Shown here piece after piece: positions 56,651 to 64,000 of a stretch of DNA of 64,000 nucleotides. Position numbers and translations under genes: made by a program. This DNA comes from Antedon bifida (taxonomy: Eukaryota > Echinodermata > Crinoidea > Comatulida > Antedonidae), in assembly GCA_963402885.1 (NCBI GenBank), contig OY727095.1:25735001-25799000 (forward strand). The letters run 5' to 3'. Below the pieces are notes generated by a model. That model was not told the DNA's origin. It did not search any database and saw only the letters and a list, made by a program, of their open reading frames with translations. Position 1 is the first letter of the stretch. The number at the start of each line of letters is the position of its first letter.

Positions 56651-57689
56651 CACATTAGGCGCAGGAGCCCCGGATAGCGTTACGTTTGAAAACCCCAAAA
56701 AGTGAGGTTTTCAACCATTAGCGGCATGACTGATGTGAGTGATTAATGTGTTTTACAGACGGTTTCAAGGACTATCCTACCAGTGGGCTGTTCACTGGTC
56801 AAATGATTGACACTTTGTATCACCGTTTGTAACTGGAGCTGTGACGACCTTTGTAACTGGAGCTGTGACGACCTTGCAAGAATACTAGGCCAGAATTTTT
56901 TTATTGAAAAGTGCCTTGGTATTAACATGGAGATGGAAACAAATTTTTCTATCTTTCTTTCTAAAATAAATGGTCACTACAGTTTCAAACTAGGCTTAGT
57001 CCACCAATTAATTAAGAATTGAAACCTAAATTAAAATTGTTGGTATTCTTTGGCCGTTGTTTGATTAATTACATCTTCATGCCATGTTTTTTTTCTAATG
57101 ATTTGGCGATACGCTCCTATTAGGCCTACTAGCAGAGGGTTCGATGAGTTTTGAAAAGTTATGGAAATGTGGTCTAACATATAGCAATTCAGTTTTTAAG
57201 GCCCTTCTTCCATGTCCGAGCCTTTGGAAATATTAAAAAGTTATATTAATATAATATTCTGTGTTTTCATGTTTTAAGAAATTGTATATCATTTCAGATG
57301 TTTCGCGCTGCGTTTTTATTTGTTTCGCGCTTCGTCTTGTTGGCAAAAGTAACTCTTGACTTCCGCTCGAGCTTTCTCCGTACATACCGATACTTATTAT
57401 GATTATTCATTTCATTTTTTTGTACATTATTAAAAAATAGCATACAGAACCCCATACGGAACATACCCTGCTCTGAGAAAACACTTGTGGGCGATTCTCT
57501 GAATACGGCATGATGGAATAGCTTTTGGAGTAAATCGAAACGTCGAGCAACTCAACAGTTCTTTTCAGAACTAATAGGCCTATACGTGGTGTACCGCAAA
57601 CTTATATCAACAAATATGTAACTTGTTTAGCACGTTTAAAATGGATAGCAAAACATATTCAAAATAAAAAACCTGAATTATTTCAAACA

Positions 57690-58230
57690 GACAGCACATT
57701 AGTTCAAACGGATAGCACAATAGATAGCACAATCAAATGGATATAACTGTACTGTACATTCTATGCGGATTATCGGGTAGCACATTCTTTCAAATGGATA
57801 GCACATTCTTTCAAATGGACAGCACATTCTTTCAAATGGATAGCACATTATTTCAAATGGATAGCACATTGAGTAGCACAATCAAATGGATATAGTACTG
57901 TACATTATTCTATAAGGATTATCGGGTAGCACATTCTTTCAAATGGATAGCACATTGGGTAGCACAATCAAATGGATATAGTACTGTACATTATTCTATA
58001 AGGATTATCGGGTAGCACATTCTTTCAAATGGATAGCACATTATTTCAAATGGATAGCACATTAGTTAGCACAATCAAATGGATATAATTGTACTGTACA
58101 TTATTCTTTACGGATTATCGGGTAGCACATTCTTTCAAATGGATAGCACATTATTTCAAATGGATAGCATGGATTGGGTAGCACAATCAAATTGAGCACA
58201 TTGGGTAACACATTGCATCAAATGGGAGCC
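57690..58230. repeat. Minisatellite with 21-bp unit and higher-order structure
   Basis: The unit TTTCAAATGGATAGCACATT(C/A) is repeated about a dozen times. A larger block with AATCAAATGGATATAGTACTG and GGATTATCGGGTAGCAC recurs three to four times at roughly 90-110 bp. Confidence 0.9.
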
Positions 58231-58254
58231 TACTGTACAGTTATTCTATTAAAT

Positions 58255-58400
58255 TGAATTGAATTGAAATATATATTTATACTGGGTAACCTCTTCAGTC
58301 AAAGACTGGTCTCCCAGGGGGCCCAGTTATGATCAGTGGCTGTGATGTACTAATACACCGGGGTAACCCCCTACTCGTCTCGAAAGATGTACTAGGTTCT
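58255..58400. repeat. Dispersed repeat, second copy
   Basis: TATATTTATACTGGGTAACC, CTCTTCAGTCAAAGACTGG and GGCCCAGTTATGATCAGTGG match 26838-26925. Extends further with ACCGGGGTAACCCC, a small palindrome. Confidence 0.7.
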
Positions 58401-60198
58401 TTAAAGTGCACACGAGCTAGATGTGTATTCTATTATCGGGTGTAGTACATTAAAATTGAGAGGACATAAGATGGACACCATAATTTATTATTAAGGAGCG
58501 AAACAGCCAATCCTTACTGAAGGGACACTCCTATAAAGGGGACATTAAGGGGACGGGGAACATTTAAGCTCAGTGCCAATGTTCACTCAATATTTTTTCC
58601 ATCACAAAATAACAAAAAACACGAAATAATTATATCCATTTATCGTTAAATAAAAATGGATATCATAATAATTATGATACTTTGTCTGTCTTGAAAGTTT
58701 TCATTGGTGAAACGTTGTCTGCTACATTTTAAATTTCCGAGTCCAGATCAGTATTGGTATTGGTTTTTTTCTGCGAAACCTCTATGAAGAGGACAAGTTT
58801 TTTTAGGAAGTGTTCCAGGGGCAGTAGAACCCCTATTAAGGGAACACTTTCAGAAAAAAGGTTCTACTGTATTTTTAACGGAGGATATCACAAATCAAGT
58901 ACGTGTTTCCAAGTACAGTACAGTGTTTAAAAAGAATTATTTCATTTCAATCTTTTTTAAAACAGAAATAGGTCTGTTTTGAATGGTTTTTGTTTTTTAT
59001 TTGTTCTTTTCCCGTGTGTTACTTGGCAATACAGAGATATATTAGAAAGACAATTTTGGCGGGATTTGCATTGTCGCCCCTGAAACTTGTGACCTGAACT
59101 GAAGAATATGGTATGTTGTTAGTGCTGAATTCTGTAAATTTTGTGTCATATCAACTGAGAATTTGTATCATTTCTGTAGGCCCAACAGTAAACATCATCG
59201 TTTAGGGCCGCCAATATAATTGGCTATTTTTTCAATCACATTGTCAGAAAATGAAATTCTTAATGAAATATTACATGTAAAACCAAATATAAATATATGT
59301 GATGTGAATATAACAATGGAGAAACTTTCATGGAGAAATAACTTACTTATTTATAACTAACTTATTTTTCCGTAATATAACTAATGAAACAATGTTTAGA
59401 AAATGATATCATCTAAGTGATGTTTTACATATAACGTTTAACTTTTTTTTTTTATTCTCCATACATTCAATTCTTTTAATATAGTTCTTGTATAACACCA
59501 TATCAAGTAGTACAGTAGTAGAAATTATTGTAGGGTTTTCTTATTATTCAGTCAATTCAGTGTTTCTATACAGAAAAGAGTAGTCAGTGGCCTTAACATC
59601 AATTAATTGTATAATTTGCACCCAAGGTCGAATAGCAAGAAACTAAGGTCCAGTTACATTGTTGTTCATTGGTCAATAGGAAATGAACAGCACACTTATG
59701 GGTGGTGACAAAGTTTAGTTATTGATAAATTGTCCTTGGGAAAAACACATTAGTTGGGCTGACCATGGGCTGACAGAGTTAACGACTTCGTAACGCTATC
59801 CGGGGCTCCTGCGCCTAATGTGATGGATTTATTCTGATGTTTGTTATGGTGGTTTAGCCATTTGGGCCACACCTTAATTTGCTATAGGCTATAAGTATAC
59901 TCATCTCTTTATATTTAAAGTGTATTTGGTTATGATCTAGCCTGAACTACTTGCTGTTTATTTATGAGGCATTATCATTATTTAATTTGTATAACTTTAC
60001 TATTATTATTTGCTTTTGTCTTATTACTGAACTCATAGGAGATATTTTGTTGTTTCAGTTAATGGGTTTATGAATAGATGACAATAAAGATTCGCATTAA
60101 CAGTGTGCATAAAATTAGTGATTTGGCCAGAACAATGTTTAAATTAGGTAAAATAAAAGGCAGTTTTGCAAACAACAATGTGACATGTAAATGTTTAC

Positions 60199-60310
60199 CT
60201 TATTGTTGTTGTCAACTGTAATTGTCTCTAGAGTTTGTTTTATTTGCACATTTTCGCTCAACAAGATTGCTAGTTCTTGATTTAAGCTGCTCACCTCCTT
60301 TTCCTTTGAT
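60199..60310 (-). CDS. Coiled-coil gene exon
   Basis: 112 bp. Takes one base to complete an Arg codon from the previous exon and ends in phase 0 (AAG|GTAAAC). Contains VSSLNQELAILLSENVQIKQ. The following intron, 49604-60198, is the longest in the window at 10.6 kb. Confidence 0.8.
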
Positions 60311-60642
60311 CTAAACATAATTTTATTGAATTAATAATACTATTTGTTTCAATTTCTACTAAAAAGTTAGGTATTTCAGACGTTTTGATAATTAGGCTTT
60401 TGAGAAAGAAAACTAAATTTAAATGAAATATAGAGATAATGAATCCCAAGAATCTTTTTGTAGCCTTTAGTCGGGTAAAAATATGAAAATATATCAAAAA
60501 ATATTTTCTTGCAATTTTTTTGGGGTCATAAGCAGTTTGACTCGACTACTTTGTTTTTGAAAAAATGTGTTTAACATCAATGATCAATATGTTGTTTGGA
60601 ACACAAGGATTCAATATAATAAATATAAAAAAAATGGCCTAC

Positions 60643-61007
60643 CTGATATTATTTTGCAACTGATTTATCATTATTTCACTCTCATGGATAATTCTCTTTT
60701 GTTCATCAAGCTCCTTCTTCAGTTCCTTTTCTTTTATGGATGATGATCTCAACTTACCATCCACATCAACTCGTAGCATCATTTTCTCCTCTTCTAATTG
60801 AAGTTTCTTCTTCAAGCCATCCATTTCAGACTTTTGGACAGCAAATCCCAGTTTGCTTTGAACATCTTCATGTTCCTGTTGTAGCTCAGATAATTTTTTG
60901 GATTCCTCAAATCTTTTTTCTTTCATATCTATCAGCTCTGTTTCAAGTTTCAGTTTTTCTGAAAGCATGTTATTCCATGCTTTATGATCAATCCACTTTG
61001 GAACATG
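60643..61007 (-). CDS. Coiled-coil gene exon, largest
   Basis: 365 bp, phase 0 in and 2 out (donor ATCAG|GTAGGC). Starts HVPKWIDHKAWNNML, a short non-coiled segment with two Trp, then about 105 residues of Lys/Glu-rich coiled coil (EELKK-type repeats such as KEKELKKELDEQKR). The two-Trp start may be the most useful stretch for identifying the orthologue. Confidence 0.85.
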
Positions 61008-61318
61008 CTATATCAGAAGATATCAATTAGTAAATTACATTTTTTAGTATATATCATTGTTTCAGACAATACTGAGAGGTTAGACGAATTTAAAAAACAA
61101 ATTCAATGTGAGGAAAAAACACAACATGCTTTCAACAGTTTAAAAAACAAAGAAAGTGGATAGAAAAAATGGTAGTCAAACAACTGTTTTGATTTCTACC
61201 TCTATGCCAAGTAAAATTTTGCTTGAATGAGGTGGTACATTTCTAAAAGTCCAATTTTCTAAACTTTAGTCACAAATTCCTTGAGGATGTGTACTTCGCC
61301 ATGTGTATATATAAATAC

Positions 61319-61432
61319 CTTTAACTCTTCAATTTGTTCTTTTGCTTCTTTTAGCTCAATCTCTAACTCTGTAATATATTCTTCAATCTTTAACTGCTCT
61401 GTTGTTTTATCATTCATATTAGGATTTTGTTC
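61319..61432 (-). CDS. Coiled-coil gene exon
   Basis: 38 codons, phase 0 to 0, acceptor AATCTAAG and donor AAG|GTATTT. Contains IEEYITELEIELKEAKEQIE, a clear heptad pattern. A Penelope-like remnant lies in the intron upstream (61495-62265). Confidence 0.8.
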
Positions 61433-61494
61433 CTTAGATTAAAAATTACAATTATTAGAAGCTATACTTACATTTCATATATATATATATACAT

Positions 61495-62265
61495 ACACAA
61501 AGCAGGCAATCCTGGTAGACCCATTATTTCGGGCAATGGCACTGCTACAGAGAAAATTTCTGAATATGTGGATGATTTACTTAGACCATACGTGACTGAT
61601 CTCTTCATACATTCAGGACTCCACTGACTTTATCCGCAAAATTAACCAAATTCAAAATTTACCTAATAATTCTGTTCTGGCTACATTAGATGTTTCATCG
61701 ATGTATACTAATATCCCTCACGAAGAAGGAGTCGACGCATGCATTTTAAATTACAAAAAAATTCCAGGAAAAACACCTACTAAAGCTCATTTACATTGAT
61801 TTTAACCAACAACAATTTTATTTTTGGAAATGACCATTAGCTTCAAATTCATGGCATAGCGAAAAAAAATGGCACCATCTTTTGCAAATTTATTTATGGG
61901 ACAATTTGAGGCCAATTTTCTGTCCCTCCAACCTAATAAACCACTTGTTTGGTCTAGATACATTGACGACATCTTCATGATCTGGACCCATGGTGAAGAT
62001 AATTTGGAATCTTTTCTTCTCAATATTAATTCAGCCCACCCAACTATCAAATTTACAGCTACCAAATCCACTAGTAGCGTTGATTTTTTGGACACTATAG
62101 TGACCATAGAAAATGGTACACTCAAAACTGACCTATTCCATAAACCCACGGATAAAAATATGTACCTCTCCCTAGCAGTTGTCATTCCTGACACTGGACG
62201 CAATTTGTTTACTTCGTGGCTTATGAATTATTTTTGGCGAAAACTACAAGTCAAATTTTTATTAT
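61495..62265 (+). pseudogene. Penelope-like reverse transcriptase remnant
   Basis: Plus strand: GRPIISGNGTATEKISEYVD and LLRPYVTDL at 61505-61600, a decayed FIHSGLH-LATLDVSSMYTNIPH-type segment to 61790, then from 61869 MAPSFANLFMGQFEANFL, WSRYIDDIFMIWTHGEDNLE (YIDD box), IKFTATKSTSSVDFLDT and LFHKPTDKNMYL. These are diagnostic Penelope-like reverse transcriptase blocks. No GIY-YIG endonuclease follows. Two or more frameshifts. In an intron of the coiled-coil gene, opposite strand. Confidence 0.85.
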
Positions 62266-62321
62266 AATATTGATACAAAATATTAACAGGCAATGTATAA
62301 TTTACAAGTACGAATGTGCGA

Positions 62322-62625
62322 TACTCGGGGTACAGCAAAAAAAGCTGTAATGACGTCATAAGACGGATGTGACGTCACATACACGTCAATAACCTCGGTA
62401 CCAAATACGGCTATACGGTACCATCTTCGAGACGTCATATGGCTGCATCCGTTTTGAAATTAAAAAATCCGGCTCTATAGCTTTGAGGACATATATTCAT
62501 GCCAAATCCCAGCTCAATACTACAACGAATAAGGGAGGAGTAGTACTTTATAAATCGCACTTTTTACTCAATAGTGTCGGATGGAGGAGAAGATGAGAAA
62601 GTCCTAGAATCGGGTACCCCGAGTA
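62322..62625. mobile_element. ~304-bp MITE-like element with TACTCGGGGTAC ends
   Basis: TACTCGGGGTAC at 62322-62333 and its inverted copy GTACCCCGAGTA at 62614-62625. The interior has three GACGTCA-type motifs. No target duplication directly at the ends. Confidence 0.55.
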
Positions 62626-62927
62626 AAAATATTAACCTCAAATGTTGTCATCATTATCCTTAGTATGTTGGACGGGTCACTACGACCTAAGAAAATAATG
62701 CTCCTACCCTGGAATATGTACAGTACTATAGTTTAGTTTATGATTATATTTTTGTTCTGTAGAGTAGGACAGACTATATTTACGTTACACAAAAATAATT
62801 GATAATAAATCATTTTGAAGAATGAACAATAATTAATACTGTTACGTCAACAAGTCGAGCGTCGTTTTTTTGTAAGAAATTTCAGACTAGTTTTGTGAAA
62901 TATTTGTTACAGTTACACCAGCTTTCT

Positions 62928-63113
62928 TCACCTAGAAAGAGTAGAATGTACACATGACCCATGATCTGCAACCGAACTGTAGATAAGGATGTCATCTATG
63001 TGGAATATTACAAAATGCAACAAGGATTGAGACATAGGATTGGGATCAGAGTATTTTAATTTTGGTTGTTGGTGCAGATGCTGCCTATGACTTGGCCATC
63101 GGTTTTTTTTTAC
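62928..63113 (-). pseudogene. Possible Gypsy reverse transcriptase scrap
   Basis: The minus-strand frame reads FVIFHIDDILIYSSVADHGS and VHSTLSR, resembling the Y-DDILI-S-EEH palm block of Ty3/Gypsy. It is joined in frame to the possible coiled-coil exon at 63114-63254. Confidence 0.35.
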
Positions 63114-63254
63114 ATCAAGACTCTTTATTATAGTTTTTGTGATGACATCTTCAACAATTGGTTGCTGTGCATTTTCCAGCAGTAACTGTTGATCAGATTT
63201 CTGCAACAGTATTTTTTCTAGTTTTTTTATACGTGCATCAGCTCCTTGATTTTT
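63114..63254 (-). CDS. Possible coiled-coil gene exon
   Basis: 47 codons (KNQGADARIKKLEKILLQKS and following), phase 0 at both ends, so it can be inserted between its neighbours without breaking the frame. The acceptor (TTGAGAG) and donor (GAT|GTAAAA) are weak. The open frame also continues past the donor into a stretch resembling a Gypsy reverse transcriptase (FHIDDILIYSS). It may be a real exon or only part of a transposon remnant. Confidence 0.4.
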
Positions 63255-63289
63255 CTCTCAATAAGAATCATTAAAGAAGAGTGGCCCTT

Positions 63290-63595
63290 ATCAAAGTTCA
63301 TCGTTTGACATTTTGTAAAAATAATGCATATATAAACATTTAACCAGGTCATTTCTTGTCTTAAATGTGCGTTCTAAGGTTAATTGTGATAAAAAGAGAA
63401 AAACAATGCACTACCACATTCACTCGTAGACGTTTAGGCCTAGCTTAATAGCCCGACGTTTTTTTTGATTAATTTTCTTTCCTTTTTGGCAGAATCTGTT
63501 AAATACAATATTTGGGAAAACCTGGTATTTTAGCTGAAAAGTTACGGTTCTTTTATTTGTTTACACTTTCACGCGATTGATCGAAGTGAGTGCAT
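63290..63595. repeat. Dispersed repeat, copy B
   Basis: Homologue of 46245-46640 in the same orientation, with indels in the TAGGCCTA-containing middle part. Confidence 0.8.
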
Positions 63596-63917
63596 CACAT
63601 CATGATATGAAAATATCAATCTGCGATGCATGTTGGGATTTATAGCGGGCTGCTAAAATTATTAGAATCGACTTATTTTTCACATTTTTAACTGTTTAAA
63701 GACGATTATCGCAGAAGGTCCATATAGTATTTATTTTTACATAAAATGTAGTGTGTGACCTTAAATTAGGTCCACCAAATGTAGGTCTAGTGTCTTTAAC
63801 ATTTTTGCATTCCATTTAGTTCTTGTTAATATATTTCTATGAAAAATTGCTATTCCATTGAGTTTGGCATTAGTTACAAATAATAATGTAAGATCATTTT
63901 TTGTGTGAAATAGTTAC

Positions 63918-64000
63918 CTGTTTCTCTAGAGTTTTGAATTTAATCTGAAGGTGATCAAGCTGAAATTGTTTAGTTTTAAGCTGTTCTAAGTATTGCTGTC
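63918..64000 (-). CDS. Coiled-coil gene exon 1 of window (partial)
   Basis: Truncated by the window edge. Reads QQYLEQLKTKQFQLDHLQ and on to KTLEKQ, then donor CAG|GTAACT in phase 0. The other two frames contain stops. Strong leucine heptads. Confidence 0.7.

Larger units (their letters stand above)
56651..59822. mobile_element. 3.2-kb element with perfect 34-bp TIRs
   Basis: CACATTAGGCGCAGGAGCCC plus 14 more bases at 56651-56684 is repeated as an exact inverted copy at 59789-59822. Inside are a 24-bp tandem duplication (56825-56873), the minisatellite at 57690-58230, and a repeat at 58255-58385. No transposase was recognised. No target duplication is visible at the borders (flanks CCTTTATT and ATGGATTT). 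The CAC start occurs in CACTA/Chapaev-type elements, but this is not enough to classify it. Confidence 0.7.
20326..64000 (-). other. Multi-exon coiled-coil protein gene (3' portion)
   Basis: Gene envelope. Eighteen minus-strand exons between 64000 and 20326 have GT donors and AG acceptors whose phases match throughout. They give 2,882 nt of open frame, that is 959 residues and a stop, preceded by two bases of a codon split by the window edge. The protein is rich in Glu, Lys, Gln and Leu with heptad-like spacing over nearly all exons, so it is predicted to be a long rod. The last about 60 residues are not coiled and are rich in Ser, Thr, Pro and Asn. No enzyme motif, membrane segment or signal peptide is seen. 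Such rods are typical of centrosomal, ciliary, Golgi or meiotic structural proteins, but I cannot choose among these. The 5' end and promoter lie outside the window. Introns range from about 85 bp to 10.6 kb and are filled with transposon remnants on both strands. Confidence 0.8.

Noticed and set aside
57690-58230. Regularly spaced repeats resembling a CRISPR array
   Set aside because: The units are contiguous 21-bp satellite copies with no unique spacers, and the genome is clearly eukaryotic.

Overview
This window looks like nuclear DNA of a marine invertebrate, probably a deuterostome such as an echinoderm. The evidence is AT-rich sequence, spliced exons with GT/AG borders, and remnants of many retroelement clades side by side (BEL/Pao, Ty3/Gypsy of more than one lineage, DIRS, Penelope-like, CR1/L2-like and Tx1/L1-like LINEs). 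The 8-base palindrome TAGGCCTA is also very frequent. There is nothing prokaryotic, viral or organellar in the layout. The taxon is an inference.

The only convincing host gene is on the minus strand and fills 20326-64000. Eighteen exons, all on the minus strand, can be joined with matching splice phases into 2,882 nt of open frame (959 residues plus stop, with two leading nucleotides from a split codon). It enters at the right edge of the window and ends with a TAA at 20326-20328. The product is a long Glu/Lys/Gln-rich coiled-coil protein ending in a non-coiled Ser/Thr/Pro-rich tail. I cannot name the orthologue. A nineteenth exon (63114-63254) is possible. The introns, up to 10.6 kb long, hold most of the repeats.

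Layout. 1-467: two exons of a P-element/THAP9-type transposase-like gene, minus strand, running off the left edge. 1664-12943: a nested stack. A Mag-like Gypsy element (minus; 174-bp LTRs at 12770-12943 and 1664-2387) carries a 551-bp MITE in its 3' LTR. A 6.5-kb BEL/Pao element (plus, 2614-9089) sits inside the end of its pol gene. The Gypsy itself lies in a DIRS-like ORF1 fragment (12944-13440). 13455-13925: 3' end of a CR1/L2-like LINE. 14344-17487: a pair of ~350-bp inverted repeats around a decayed gene of a multi-copy invertebrate family, with a perfect 40-bp palindrome. 17.5-20.3 kb: AT-rich, gene-free, up to the host gene's polyA region.

Inside host introns: 23.6-25.0 kb Gypsy pol remnant; 29.4-33.2 kb repeated ~300-bp units with TGACGTCA motifs; 35941-37081 a TIR element with 8-bp target duplication and minisatellite-like ends; 37.3-37.6 kb LINE tail; 37.6-40.3 kb DIRS-like element; 40.3-40.8 kb LINE remnant; 40993-43213 internally deleted Gypsy with a Pro-tRNA-type primer site, itself interrupted by repeats and a second copy of the 551-bp MITE; 44.5-46.0 kb LINE; 50.2-56.1 kb a second BEL/Pao element split by a Tx1-like LINE and a 992-bp TIR element; 56651-59822 a 3.2-kb element with perfect 34-bp TIRs and an internal minisatellite; 61.5-62.3 kb a Penelope-like reverse transcriptase remnant.

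No intact, functional transposon was found, since every retroelement pol frame is broken. The most notable points are the layered insertions, the inverted-repeat unit carrying the uncharacterised gene family, and the exon chain of the coiled-coil gene.
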